From Gracilariopsis chorda (lineage: Eukaryota > Rhodophyta > Florideophyceae > Gracilariales > Gracilariaceae): a stretch of DNA of 64,000 bases. The translations under genes were made by a program, and so were the position numbers. Each line of letters begins with the position of its first letter. The first letter of the stretch is position 1. Shown here piece by piece: positions 30,409 through 41,974 of this stretch. The notes beneath the pieces are model-generated. The model saw nothing but the letters and a program-made list of their open reading frames with translations. It was not told the DNA's origin and searched no databases. The stretch is taken from positions 1 to 64,000 of the forward strand of contig NBIV01000023.1 in assembly GCA_003194525.1 (NCBI GenBank). Reading direction: 5' to 3'.

Positions 30409-31256
30409 TGTACAGCAATGCGTTTGCGCATATCCTCTAGGCGAAGTGGATCATGAATGATTCAGTACTGACGTTTCATCGAGTCAACCCAGTTATGAGT
30501 GGACCCTCTAAAATACTCTGTGAAATTTCATATGAATTTTAATTAGTATTTTTGGAACCTTCATGGGTGATATCGGTGGTATCTAAAATACATGGATGCC
30601 TCGCAAAGGTACGGATATTATTCATGGTTGGCATGATTCACACGTGCCGTGTTTTGCCGTGGCCTGCAGTGCCGCTAAGTGACACAAGTGTGTGCACCAC
30701 AAGCGTGGCACACTATGGGGGTAGTATTCATAGTTCATTGTGACCCAATAGTACTTAAGCGAGGACAGCCCTGCTGTTTCACCCTGAAGTAAAGTTAAGC
30801 TGTGACTCTGCTCTGATTTAATCGCCTGCGCAAAGTGACCAACTCCTTTTGGGGTTTCACCGCATTTGGTCTCGTTATACTCCTCGCACACTGTCAAAAA
30901 GAACCGCTGATCTTTTTTACCCCTGGATTCGCCCATTTTTTACTTCTTTTACCGTATTGTATACTTTCTATTGTGGGAACAGATAGCCTTTCGACTCAGT
31001 ATTGAGTCTGGCCGTGCTGTCTAAGTAAGCAACACCCCTCACCGCTGGCACTCTTTTGGCTTTCCGCACGACCCGCCGGGTTGTACCTTCCCTTTAGTTT
31101 CTCCTCCCTTTTCCATTTTTTCTTTCTGGATTCTCCAGGGCTGGAACACCGCTCGAACGGACCTGCGCACTACTTTCACCAGCTGGTAACCTGATTCTCG
31201 GTAACAAATCTGGTGTTATAGCCGAAACCCACCTCGGTTTTGCACCCGAACCCCGT
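30409..31256. other. Region between repeat copy 1 and the Gypsy fragment
   Basis: No supported gene. A minus-strand ORF of 104 codons (30936-30622) starts MGESRGKKDQRFFLTVCEEY, which recalls the beginning of a trihelix/Myb-like domain, but it breaks off; I do not name it. The pyrimidine-rich stretch 31070-31140 is the presumed edge of the Gypsy fragment. Confidence 0.4.
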
Positions 31257-32330
31257 GTGGTACGGAAGGCCTTGTTGCTGCGCCTACCTCACAAGAGAGG
31301 AATGCCACAAATTACTTGGGAGGATCTCCCGCCTAGATATATTGCTGCTCAGAACCCTTTGATGGATGCAAGTAAGCAATCATTAGCTGTCCGCGGCAGC
31401 GTAAACCTAATGGTAGCCGTAGGAACCCTCACGATCCGGGAACGAATTATCGTGATCAATAAATTTGCAACGGATTGTATCCTTGGAACTACGTTCATTG
31501 AAAACTATATCCGAGGAATTTTGCCTCAATTCATAACGATATTGTTCCACAAGGGTCCAAGGGTAGTCATAATTGGTCAGCAAAAGTCGAAAACCGCATC
31601 AAGACCAAGGCAGGAAACGCTTTCGGCGACAGTATCCAATAAGGTTCGACTTGCGAAGTCCACTTGGATCCTGCCCATGCACCAAGTCCTAGGCGAAATG
31701 GTATGCAACCGACCAAGGCTCCTAACACTACAAAGCCACCATAAGGTATTTGAAAGCCACATGATCATGATGGCGAACGGAATTGTGGACAACGTACCAA
31801 ATCAAAGCTTTCAGGTATGCTTAAGCAACTTCAGTAACCAAATGGCCAACTTACCCAAAAACAATGTTGTCGGACTAGCATCTCCCGCTCCGGGTGGTAT
31901 CTCTACCCTGGCCCAACAATGTTCGTCTGGAGAACTCCACTCTAAGGAGGGGGGATCGAAACCGATTGCCGACGAAGAGAAACTAACCACGCCAGTAAAC
32001 GCCAACACGGCATAGACACAAAACGAAAGTACCAACTGGAAAGTGGATGCACTCTGAAGGGCAACCGTGTAAGGGTGGCATCCTCAATCTACTGAATCCG
32101 TTTAGTACCATGTGTTCAGGTCACCTAGGGGTGATCAAAGACACGCAACACCGTATCGACTTGGTTCACAGAGCCAAGCCCATACATCAAAAACCATACC
32201 GGGCAGGTCCGAAAGCCCGAGAGATTGAGATTCTAGAGGTGGAAAGAATGTTTAAGGAGCGCATTATCGAGCGTGCAAACGCATAATGGGCAACTCCAGT
32301 GGTATTGGTCCAAGCAAGGGGAGAAACCAG
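31257..32330 (+). pseudogene. Gypsy fragment: protease to start of reverse transcriptase
   Basis: ORF 31257-32015 (252 codons, no ATG at the natural start) aligns with the post-protease linker of the Gypsy elements: CILGTTFIENYIRG matches the protease-end motif VILGCDYC region. A matching reading follows at 37.98-38.7 kb in Gypsy-2. The next frame, 32047-32286, carries the RT entry (KPYRAGPKAREIE) and stops at TAA. Similarity ends exactly at 32330, where the dispersed repeat begins after GAGAAACCAG (compare GAGACACCAG in Gypsy-2 near 39030). It is truncated on both sides. Confidence 0.8.
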
Positions 32331-32815
32331 TGTAATATAGTGAGAGCTGACCACATGGGCAGTGCAACGCGCGCTGGACCAATTGTTGAGCGTGCCACGT
32401 GGGTTAGAGTGGCTAACTAATTAGTTTACTAATTTGTTTAACTATTTTAGATAGTTAGTGACACCCCGCTGCTGTGGTGTGGGTCCCAGCCACGAGGGCC
32501 ACCCCCAACGTATGCCGCGTAGCCCAGTACATCTCAGGTTGAGCCTCGCTCAATCTTAGGCCCACTCTGCTCCAAACAAATCCCAGAAGTTTGCGAGACG
32601 GCTTTCTAACCAAAATTGTCCGAGAAACATTTTGACTAGCCAAAATACATCTTAGTAGGTGTAGAAACCAACTGGACAGCTGCAGAGACGTCTCAATCGC
32701 GGCAAAGTAAAACGATTACAAATGGCATCCGGGAGTACAAAAACCTCCTCGATCTCTGTACTCCCTTTCACACTCAACTGCTCTTCAGTGCGTGATCATA
32801 AACCCGCCGCTCCCA

Positions 32816-33570
32816 ATGGGATCCTCCGACGAAGAACACAAGAGTTTGGAATCTGGCAAAACGTCTCCCCCATCAGAAATCGTACCAGACTCACCAGTTC
32901 TACAAAATGGTTCCCACATCCAATCTCTACGCAACCCAACGTCAATCGAAGACACTGAACTAATTGTTTCAGCCGCAGAAATAATGCCAGCAGTAGACCA
33001 ACACAAAACGGAAAGGAGAAAAAGTCAATGCTCAGACACGCAACAATACGACAACGAGACTGTTTTGGTCCTGATCAAAATGATGGAAAAGGTAGGATAT
33101 GACGAGCGTAATCTACAGAAGAAACTTTGAAAGAGGTCTTCGCGGAAGCGACCAAACTATCAAACGAAAAGCATAGCGTCCTTCGAAACGCCAAAGGTTG
33201 GCAAAAAAATTTTACTCGCATAGAGCAACAGTATTCAACTTTTATTGCAAAAGTTAAGCAGTCTGGGAGAGACAGAGATGACGAAGACTTGCATAATACT
33301 CCCGAGTATTACAAAGCAATGCACGAGTGGGAACGGGGAAAATCTTGTCATGATCCACCAGCGCAGCTCTTAACCTACGAAAGCATTGAAACCAAACTCG
33401 TTTCTACGAGCACTGGAAAACGTCTTAAAACGTCGCGCAACGAAACACTGCAACAATTCATCGAGAAGCAAGACACTAGGCATGCCGAGATCATCAGCGA
33501 GCTGAAACGCAGTAATGACGAGCGCGAAAAAACTCGAAGCATTCTCCCGCTCTTAGTCAGTAAACTATGA
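32816..33570 (+). pseudogene. Harbinger-associated Myb/SANT-like protein, frameshifted
   Basis: In PIF/Harbinger elements the second protein binds the ends and helps bring the transposase to the nucleus. Frame 1 (ATG 32816 to TGA 33128-33130) is acidic/serine-rich and ends in the start of the domain (VLVLIKMMEKVGYDERN). The second frame, 33127-33570, continues it: KGWQKNFTRIEQQYSTF, a tryptophan-aromatic helix pattern, then EYYKAMHEWERGKSCHDPP, as in Myb/SANT-like (trihelix) proteins of this superfamily. A basic C-terminal tail follows. The two frames join by a one-base shift near 33120-33130. Confidence 0.7.
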
Positions 33571-33573
33571 GTT

Positions 33574-34793
33574 CTATCTCTCCGTTAGATCCTTGATAAC
33601 GTAATAGAGCAGAGAATCGCGCTGTTTCTTACCAGATTTGCTGTCTGTAGTAACTTCTGCCGTCTCTTCAGGTTCATCCTGCGGAAGAACGCATTCTTCA
33701 AAACTGCCATATCCTAAGCTCAAGTTTGTTATGCAACACCAAACACGCAAGGCACAATGCGGTGATATCATCTTCATGACACAGTTTAACAACATCTTTC
33801 AGAGCGAAAAACCTATGCTTCAACATTTCAAAAGTGGAATCTAGTGGCTTACGCGTTGACTAGCAATTGAATTCCATATTTGCAGTACGGAAAGTGATTG
33901 CTGCTCGCGCGCAGTTATTATTTTCATCATGTTTCGGGATAGTGAAAACGCACAGTCTCCAATTACGAATGGCCTCACCTTTACCCCAGATATAATGAGG
34001 TCGGGTATGCCTGCTCCAAGCCACCTTCCATTGTCAATATTCATTTTCAATGTAGATCGTTCGAATATTGTGGCGTCACAAAGGACGCCAGGCCCACCAA
34101 TATCAGCGTATAGAAAGGGAAGATGAGCGTCAACGACTGCAAAGATGACGATACTAGGATACCCTTTGTAGCAGCAGTATTCGTAAAACTACTCATTTGG
34201 GCAAGTAAGCCACTTAATATTCGTTCTATCTACTGCCCCAACGCAGTATGGTAGAACCCGAATATTTTGAAATCCTTTAATTACTTCTGCTACTTCTTCC
34301 TCCTCCGTAGGGAAGTGTATTTCCGAACGATAATTTCGCGCAAGTGCTCTGGAGACTTCCAAGACTACGGAACAAACTGTACTGCAGCCTATTCCTAGTT
34401 GGCATGCAGCCCTCTTGCATGTTGATCCACCTACATAAAGGAAAAAGGTTGCTAAGTTTATCTCAGCCGTTAAAGATCGCCGGTAATTTGTATTGCTGCG
34501 CTCGACAGATGGGCGCAGATGTTCTGTCTGTTCTGTTAGTTATGTACTCGCCGAAACAATGGGTACGAAATACAAAACATTCGTTTCCATGATGCAGATG
34601 CGATAACCTCGAGAGAAAACGCATAGTCGAAGAACCAATTTGGATTGTTGCGATGTAGTATCCATGCCCTTCCAGGGGAACTGTGTCGCCTATCGACCCT
34701 TTTATAAAAGGAATGAAATGATGTCGCTTGAATTGGCATGCGTGACAGACGCAATGGCATGTATATCATGTTTGTCTCATGCAAGAATCGCAA
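33574..34793 (-). pseudogene. Harbinger DDE transposase, several frameshifts
   Basis: Read 5' to 3' on the minus strand the pieces are collinear. The N-terminal part, 34793-34536, ends SYPLFRRVHN. A helix-turn-helix-like segment lies near 34400-34290 (LGIGCSTVCSVVLEVSRAL). The first catalytic Asp is in LPYCVGAVDRTNIKW (about 34250-34200; family norm A-[IV]-D-G-T-H). Then comes GGPGVLCDATIF, and the second Asp in PFVIGDCAFSL (about 33960; norm GDSAY). The Glu is in FEMLKHRF (about 33830), and LACLVLHNKLEL lies near 33740. At least three frame changes or stops interrupt it, so it is dead, but all three DDE residues are still visible. Confidence 0.8.
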
Positions 34794-35101
34794 TTAGGGC
34801 CGCAAGCAACCCTTTTTGAGTTGTAAGCATCGTATATGGCTGGATACGTGCCGTGAGTATGTGCGAAGTCCCGGGAATAGAACTGTCTCGAAGCTGGGGT
34901 CGCTCATGTGGCGACCCCAAGATGATGGGAACTCGCATTCTGATTTGGAAATTTCAGATATGTCTCTCGAAATGGAAAATCCATTCAAAATGGAGATCTT
35001 GGACAGAAGTGCGGTTTTTCTGGCTTGTTGTAGAATGGGCCTTAAGGTGGGTTCAGTGCTCCCTCACCAAGCATGTTAAAGGCAAGCACCTCTTGGCTAA
35101 A

Positions 35102-35369
35102 TGTGATACCACCTGGTTTCTACAGTCAACCTGTTGGTTGAGCTAAGATTATTCAGGCTTTCCTAACCCGTGTGCGCCGTACTACCAACACTACCAATTG
35201 GTTACGGTGCCCCCGCTTGGTTATCTTGCGCACCCAGTGGTTTGGTGTTGCCAAACCCATTCGGTTACCCAACTTCCACCGTTCGGGTCCAGCCCTCGTT
35301 GCACTCCGGCAAATGGCTTTCCAAACGGACTACCCCGCTGGTACTTGAAACCCGATTGCTTGTACCACA
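35102..35369 (+). repeat. 5' LTR of Gypsy-2 (boundaries inferred)
   Basis: The right edge is set by the primer site that follows. The LTR would run from TGTGATACCA to TTGTACCACA, an imperfect inverted pair (8 of 10), like Gypsy-1. It is about 268 bp. I did not find a convincing 3' partner; weak similarity near 41980-42220 may be its diverged copy. Confidence 0.5.
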
Positions 35370-35372
35370 TTT

Positions 35373-35393
35373 TGGTCCCCCGACCTAAAATTG
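35373..35393 (+). promoter_or_regulatory. Primer binding site of Gypsy-2
   Basis: TGGTCCCCCGACCTAAAATTG, four bases different from the Gypsy-1 site and also readable as the complement of a tRNA-Tyr-like 3' end. Confidence 0.65.
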
Positions 35394-35504
35394 AAACTAC
35401 ACCTATTGGTTTTGGAAGGAAGAACTTAGGGAGGAAGTGTATTTTGGACACGGTTTGGTTTTCTTATCACTAGAAAGCGATTTAGTAAACCATCAGCTTA
35501 CTAA

Positions 35505-37830
35505 TTGGATATGCCGCAAACGAACTCAAGGTCCAGAGGTTCATCGAGTCGAGGAACGGGCGCGGGCCCGTCCCAGGGATATGTTGAACCAATATTGGAC
35601 AACCCGGAGGAACTGTTGAGAAGAACTACTGTACAGGTCTATGCAGACGACGGGGAGCACACGGCGGACGATGCCGCTTTCCCGGTACTCAATGTGGTAG
35701 AGACCACATCCCCGGTCGGGCCGAGGACCGGTGCCACATGTGACCAACTGATATAAGAAAGGGAAACAGAGAAACCGAAGATGGTGCTACTCAAGTTGGA
35801 TTTGGATACAACTACCAAGATGGTGGTTGGCCGTGCTACACAACAGCTGCCCGACCAAATACCCGCATTTGTTTTCCAATTCCTCGAGCAGAGCACTTGG
35901 GAATATGTTAAGCAAATGGTACAGGAGTCCCTGCAAGAACACCAATTTGTGGCCCCGCAGAGCGCGCAAACCGTTCCAGTAATGACACCAAACACTCAGG
36001 GTAATCCACAGGTCTTATCGGTCACGCAAACTATCCAGCCATCCCTTCCTATTAACCAAAGAGGTGGAACGTTTCCCGGCCCATTTTGGAAATGGGCAGA
36101 TCTTCAGGTAGACGAAGACCCGGGGTATATATACCTTCCAAAACCAACTGATACAGCCACCCAGAGACCCAAAGGAGAAGACCCTGGTGGTGATGGTTCG
36201 TCGAGCTCGGAGGATGAGTGAGGATGAAGACCAAAAGGAAAGAAGAAGACCAATAGGAGAAGGACAAGGGGCCGTGGGACGGAAAATGACTCCTCGCACT
36301 CCAGTACCGATATGGAGCCGTCAGAGGATGACGAGTACCGTGAAGTTATAGAAACGAGTAAGGAAAAACACCGTCGGAAGGTTAAGAAAAACCGCAAAGG
36401 AAAGGCCGAACGGTATGACTCATCCGATGACAATGAATCCGATACGGATTCGGACCTGGAGTTTATTTGGCCGTTGAACGACTTGCTCACCAAGGCAGTT
36501 GACGACAGAACCTACAGGTTACGGAACCGGGATTCTGAGTATACCTCACAGGTGACTCAGAAGATTACCAGGCAGTACAAACGGCTTGGTTTCCAAATGG
36601 GTGATACTCTCTTCACATCCTGCTGCGATCATTGATTTCCTTCAAAGGTTCAAGGTCGCTTGTGACCAGAATGGTTTTTCAGAAGGTGCAGCCATGTGGT
36701 TATTTCAGTTCTACTTGAAGAAGCAGGCCAAATCCTTGCTCCATAGTAGGATTCAGGGAAATACTATGTCGGGTGATGAAGACCAAACGGAGATGCTTCG
36801 AAATTATGTGCAGGTCGTGAACTACCTTTAGGAAACCTACGTGACCGATGAGGTTATTCTGGAAACTTACGCTGAGCTTTTAGCTTACCATCAGAGATCA
36901 GGACCAACCTAGTTGGATTTCGCGAAGTCGTTGCTGGCAATGGCCTCCCAGTGTGGTAATGTATTGAGCACCACGCGGTTGACGTGATTGTTAGCTGATA
37001 ACATTGACAAAGCCATTTGGTGGCAGCTGAATAATTACATGGCGATAAACCAAAAGGTGGACTATAGCGAGCTCACGCAATATGCGCAAGCTCTTGGAGA
37101 CAATCACCGAACCCTTCGAAGACAGCCCAGAACGGTTCTCAACCCTGGCAAGAATAAACCCAAACGGAGGATCCTGGAGGTGGATTATTCGTCACCCTCA
37201 GAGGACACGGCGCACGATGTCACACCACTTGGATCCACGGTCCACTTGGTACACACCGGGCCCGCAACCGCATCGGTCTCTCCTTCATCTGCCTGGACGT
37301 CCCCATTGGAAACATCACCCTCAAAGGTGTCGACGGCAGCCACACAAGTGTCCATCTCTGGTTAACAGGTATTTGGGATACAACCAAGTGGTAGGCCCCC
37401 ACCCCGGACTCAGTGGTATTCGTACCATATGGCGCGTTTCCAATCGATGGAAAGGACGCAAATGCGCGGAACCTGTATGGACTTGAGGGATCTAACCACC
37501 GGGAATCTCTTTTGTTGGTTTTGCCTGTCGCCTCACCACTTGGCTATGACATGTCCTAATTTCAACCCTCATGTTAGTGCAGCACCTCTACAGATGCGTC
37601 AGAAAAACCATGAGGTGCTATTTGGACAAGCGGGTGGAAACCGACAGGTTCAAGATAAGCAACATCCTCGAAATCAAGAGGTTTATCTCGTCACCGGTGC
37701 GGAGACATCAGAGGAAGCCGCCACTGTACCACAACCAGCTGGAAAAGCCTAAAGACTGGGCTGCAGGCCAATCCCAACCGGTCCCATTCGGAAGGCCAAC
37801 GAGTACCAGCTGGTTCTTGTGTGGTTGTTT
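35505..37830 (+). pseudogene. Gypsy-2 gag, frame-broken
   Basis: Consecutive coding pieces in shifting frames. 35505-35756 is the N-terminus; 35781-36221 holds an aromatic/glutamine-rich helix segment; 36312-36635 is a very charged KEKHRRKVKKNRKGK stretch then LNDLLTKAVDDRTYRLR. 36586-37365 is capsid-like. A CCHC knuckle CWFCLSPHHLAMTC lies near 37511-37553 with perfect C-x2-C-x4-H-x4-C spacing. In-frame stops near 36829, 36910 and 36985 and several shifts make it non-functional. Confidence 0.75.
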
Positions 37831-37939
37831 GCCTTGTGGTCACTGAAGAGGAAGCAGTAGAAGACCAATTGGTACCTAGTTGTTTTCTGAAACATGATTA
37901 CTACAAGGTAAAACATCACCCTTGGGTTTTCTGTTAACC

Positions 37940-40900
37940 ATTTGGGTCCGTGTACCGCTATCTTGGATACAGAAGCTGGACGGAACCTGGTTAATGCGAA
38001 GTTCCTATCCCCAAAGGTATTGGAAAGGGCACTACTGAGTACCATCATAACCCCTTTGGTGGATGCGAATAAGTGATCATTAGCGGTCCGTGAAACTGTA
38101 CACCTAATCGTAGCCGTGGGAAACCTTAAGGTCCGGGTACGGTTTATCGTGATCAACCAATTGGCAACGGATTGTATCATTAGAACTACAGTCATAAACA
38201 ACTATTTCCGGGCAGTTTTCCCTCGTACCAGAACGGTTTTGTTCCATAAGGGTCCAAGGGTCGCCATTTTAGGTCGTCACAAATCGAGAACTGCATCACG
38301 TCCGAGACAGGAAACCCCTTCGGCGACAGTATACAATAAGATTCGATTGGCAAAGTCCATTCGAATTCCGCCCATTCCCCAAGTGGTAGCCAAAGTGGTA
38401 TGCGACTGACTGGGTTTGCTTACACTACAAAGCCACATCAAGGTATTGGAATGCCACATGACGATGATGGCGAACTGAACCGTGGAAAATATACCCAATC
38501 AAACCTTTCCGGTATGCTCAAGCAACTTCAGCAATCATATGGTCCAATTACCAAAAGCACCGTTATTGGAATCGCATCTCCTGTCCAGGGTAGCATATTA
38601 ACCCTGACACCCTTAAGGTCATCGGGAGAGCTTCACCCTAAGGAGGGGGAGGAAAACAACTGCCGAAAACAAGAACTCTACCATGCCAGCAAATGCCGAA
38701 GCAACACCGACGCAGGCCCAAAATACCAATTGGAAAGAGGAAGTAGTCATAGTGTCTGAAGGGAAACCTTGTAAGGACGGCATCCTCGACCTATTGAATG
38801 CTTTAAGTGCGATGTGTTTAGGCCACCTAGGGGTGATCAAGGCCACGCAACACCGTATCGAATTGGTGCCTGGAGCCAAGCCAATACACCAACAACCATA
38901 CCGGGCAGGCCTCCAAGCCCGACAGGTTGAAATCCAAGAGGTGGAGAGGATGTTGAGGGAAAGGGTTATTGAGCGCACATATGCGGAGTGGGCCAGCCTA
39001 GTAGTATTAGTTCAAAAGAAGGGAGACACCAGAATGAGATTTTGTATCGACTATCGAAAATTAAATGCCGTTACGGTCAGGGATTCGTATCCGATACGCA
39101 GAATAGACGAATGTATCGATTCCTTCGGGGATGCGAAAGTCTTCACAACACTGGATGCCAGTTTCGGTTACTGGCAATTGGAGACACCTGAGTGAATAGG
39201 GACAAGAATACATTCACCTGCCATGCTGGTCCCTTCCGTTTCTCAACAACGCCATTCGGTTTACGGAACGCGCCCGCTACATTTCATAGAGGTCTGGCCA
39301 TAATTCTATCGAACGTAAAATGGCAGACAGCACTGGTGTATATAGATGACGTACTCATCTATTCTCGATAGGTTGAAGAGCAATTTGGGCACGTCCAAGT
39401 GGTGCTCCAGCTCCTGAAGGATGCAGGGGTGACGCTCAAGCTACGCAAATATGTGTTCTTCGACCAAAAGGAGGAGTATCTGGGCCAAATGATCAGTCCA
39501 TGACGCCTACAGGTAGCCAAGAAGAATATGCGAGTGGTTCAGAGAGCTAGGCTCCCACAGACCCAAACAGATATCCGCTCCTTCATTGGTTTGTGCAATG
39601 TGTACCGTCGGTTTATCAAGGATTTTGGCAAGATTGCAGCTCCCGTTAAAAGGAAACTGCAAAAAAGACAACCAGATCGGTTTGGATGCCTTGAGGAAGA
39701 TGAGATTGAGGCTTTTCAGAAACTGAAAGCTGCCCTGATCTCGCCACCAATATTGGCCTACCCAAGTCTGGCTATCACTACACACTTGATACGGACCTGT
39801 CTTCCGCTCAGATAGAATGCTGCATTTTGCAGGACCAAGCGGATGGGAGCAAGGCACCAATCGGTTACTGGAGTAGGGCGCACCAGAACAGAGCAGAAGT
39901 ACACCGTGAGGGAGAAAGAATGCCTAGCGGTGGTTTGGAGCATGCTGATGCTCCGTCCTTCCCTATATGGAACGAAGTGTACCCTGCGGACAGATCACAA
40001 TGCTTCAAGGTTCATATCGGGCCTTCTAGACACTTCCCTAGTACTAGACAAATGGAGGTTGAGACTCTCTGAGTTTGAGTATGAGGTACAATACTGTCCA
40101 AGGATAAAGCATAACGTGGCCGATGCCATGTCACGTTTCAATACCAATGGGTTGGAAAAGAAATCGGTGGAGGACAATATTCCGTGCTTCACTATCCAAT
40201 TGGTTAAGGATGGACAGGGAAAGAAAACTGAAGTAGATTCCTTCTTGGAGGACGAGGAAGGATTCCGTCAGGTTATCGTCGCTGACGATGCACCGAGTGG
40301 AGCACCGACTGGAGTTTTTGCAGTGGAGGAGGAGAAATATTTCCCTATTACCAAAGAGGAATTCTTGCAAGAATACGCAACCGATAGGTATTGCAAATCA
40401 TTCCTACACCTTGCTGGGCAGAAGGATACGCAGTTTGATGTGGACCATGAATGCTATTTAGTCAGGCCATCCACCTTAGATGGCATGCTCTAAAAGGTCT
40501 TTCCGGAGTCGCTTTGCCAAAGGGTTCTAAACCTGGCTCACCGGCCACGGTTCGCAGGTCACCCGGGAGGTACACGAATGTACTACACCTTAAGGAGAGA
40601 CTTCGACTGGCCCCTGCTTGCTCACGAGGTATATACCTATGTGGCTAGATGAACCTCGTGCGTTACGACTCGTGGTTTTATTCGAGAATATCGCAAATTT
40701 ATGAATCTATTCCCCTCCGCCGGCCACTTGGAGTTCAATGCTATTGACCTATTGGGAACACTTTCGGAAACTGCAAAAGAATAACAGTACGTCATGGTAA
40801 GTACCGATCGGTTCACGAAGCTCACGAAGGCAGCCCCCTCAACACCACAACTTCACCAGTTCCAGCAGAAGCATTTCGAATCAGTTTGTACGATGTTAGG

Positions 40901-41606
40901 TTTGAAGCACTATATCACGCATGCTTACCACTCCCAGACCAATGGGAAAGTGGAAAGATTTAACAAACCCCTTGTGGAACGATTGCATCATTACGTAGCT
41001 GAACACCAATTGGATTGGGCTGAGTTCGTACAGCCCTTGACGTACGCTTACAACCTACAGGTACATTGCTCAACGGGAACCACTCCCTTTGATTTGGTTT
41101 TGTCACGACACCCTCCAGATATTATCATCCAAGCTGGTCCGGCGAACCGCGGTGCCTCTGGGACACAATTTGCCGCTAAAGAGAAGAGGGATATCCTACG
41201 ATGGTTGAGGGAAACCCTTGTGGGAGCATCACTAAAGACGACCACAGCCCAGGAGTGGTACAAGAAGTACTTCAACCAGAAGGTGAAAAAAATTACTAAG
41301 GTGGAAGTCGGGGACTACGTTTTTGTGCATGTCCCACCAAATGGTGCTTGCCCAGTCCCGAAGTACGAGAAAGATGACCGGATGGTAACGGAGAAGATAA
41401 ACTCTAAGCTACTGCCGAAGTCAACTGGTCATTACGAGGTTATAAGAGCAGACGACCACACGGTAACCATCCTGAAAGGCGCTGAAGACAACACCGTCTC
41501 GGTTGATAGGGTTACAAAAGCCCTGCAGGCCAATGTATCAACCGAGGTTCTCGATGGAACTCAGAGCACCCTTGCTCCGGCTTCATCAACCCGATTGAAA
41601 CAGTAA
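37940..41606 (+). pseudogene. Gypsy-2 pol (PR-RT-RNaseH-IN), frame-broken
   Basis: Protease near 37960 reads LDTEAGRN where Gypsy-1 has LDTGAGPN. Reverse transcriptase begins in ORF 38683-39195 (RMRFCIDYRKLNAVTVRDSY) and after a stop continues to the catalytic VYIDDVLIYSR near 39331-39365. The RT end and RNase H start lie in 39528-39815, and RNase H continues in 39843-40493 (KYTVREKECLAVVW, RTDHNASRF). The integrase zinc finger is degraded near 40540-40690. Integrase core and C-terminus, ORF 40794-41606: VSTDRFTKLTKAAP, then HSQTNGKVERFNKPL with the catalytic Glu, ending before the chromodomain. Missense at DTG plus multiple stops shows a dead copy. The order and motifs match Gypsy-1. Confidence 0.85.
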
Positions 41607-41740
41607 GCTCCCAGGGACCCGGCCTCTAGTCAGTCACCCGATGGGAGCACTAAAGAAGTTGGAGCAAAGACGATAAACGTGGGCCCTATGGTCGCCCTTG
41701 CTGCTTCACCACAAGGGAACGCAACACATCCTCTTGGAAA

Positions 41741-41896
41741 TGTACTAACAGAAACCGAAGAGGTCATTGAATCTATCTTCAATCACGATTTCACTGTATC
41801 CGGAATTCGGTACCGGGCACGGTGATATGGGTGGATGGCATTCCATGGCACCATGGAACCGCCCCACAACATACCCAATAACTTTTTCATAAGTTT
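41741..41896 (+). pseudogene. Gypsy-2 chromodomain with stop codon
   Basis: Reading EEVIESIFNHDFTVSGIRYR then AR-stop-YGW and GTMEPPHNIPNNFF aligns with the Gypsy-1 chromodomain (ILQYRVRWYGYDPSGDTWES). The stop is TGA where Gypsy-1 has the tryptophan codon TGG. It identifies Gypsy-2 as a chromovirus and marks its 3' coding end. A purine tract AAGGAAAGGGGGGAGA at about 41957 may be the polypurine tract. Confidence 0.7.
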
Positions 41897-41974
41897 TTGG
41901 CGCAAACGAAATGAAACCCCACCAACTGGATGTCTCAACGCCCATTCCGTACATGTAAGCTAAGGAAAGGGGGG

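Larger units (their letters stand above)
32559..35041. mobile_element. PIF/Harbinger DNA transposon
   Basis: 2483-bp element. The left end GGCCCACTCTGCTCCAAA faces the right end, which reads GGCCCATTCTACAACAAG inward. The target duplication TTA lies at 32556-32558 and 35042-35044. The superfamily is supported by TTA duplication, GGCC-type ends and the two expected genes, a Myb/SANT-like protein (+) and a DDE transposase (-), convergently arranged. Both genes are frameshifted, so the copy is not autonomous. Confidence 0.9.
32331..35088. repeat. Dispersed repeat copy 2, split by Harbinger
   Basis: Two pieces, 32331-32558 and 35042-35088, rejoin to match 30140-30408. The left piece starts TGTAATATAGTGAGA. 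Confidence 0.75.

Noticed and set aside
34893..34917. 9-bp inverted repeat GGGGTCGC...GCGACCCC as a transposon end
   Set aside because: It lies inside the Harbinger element, whose ends and TTA duplication are already defined at 32559 and 35041.
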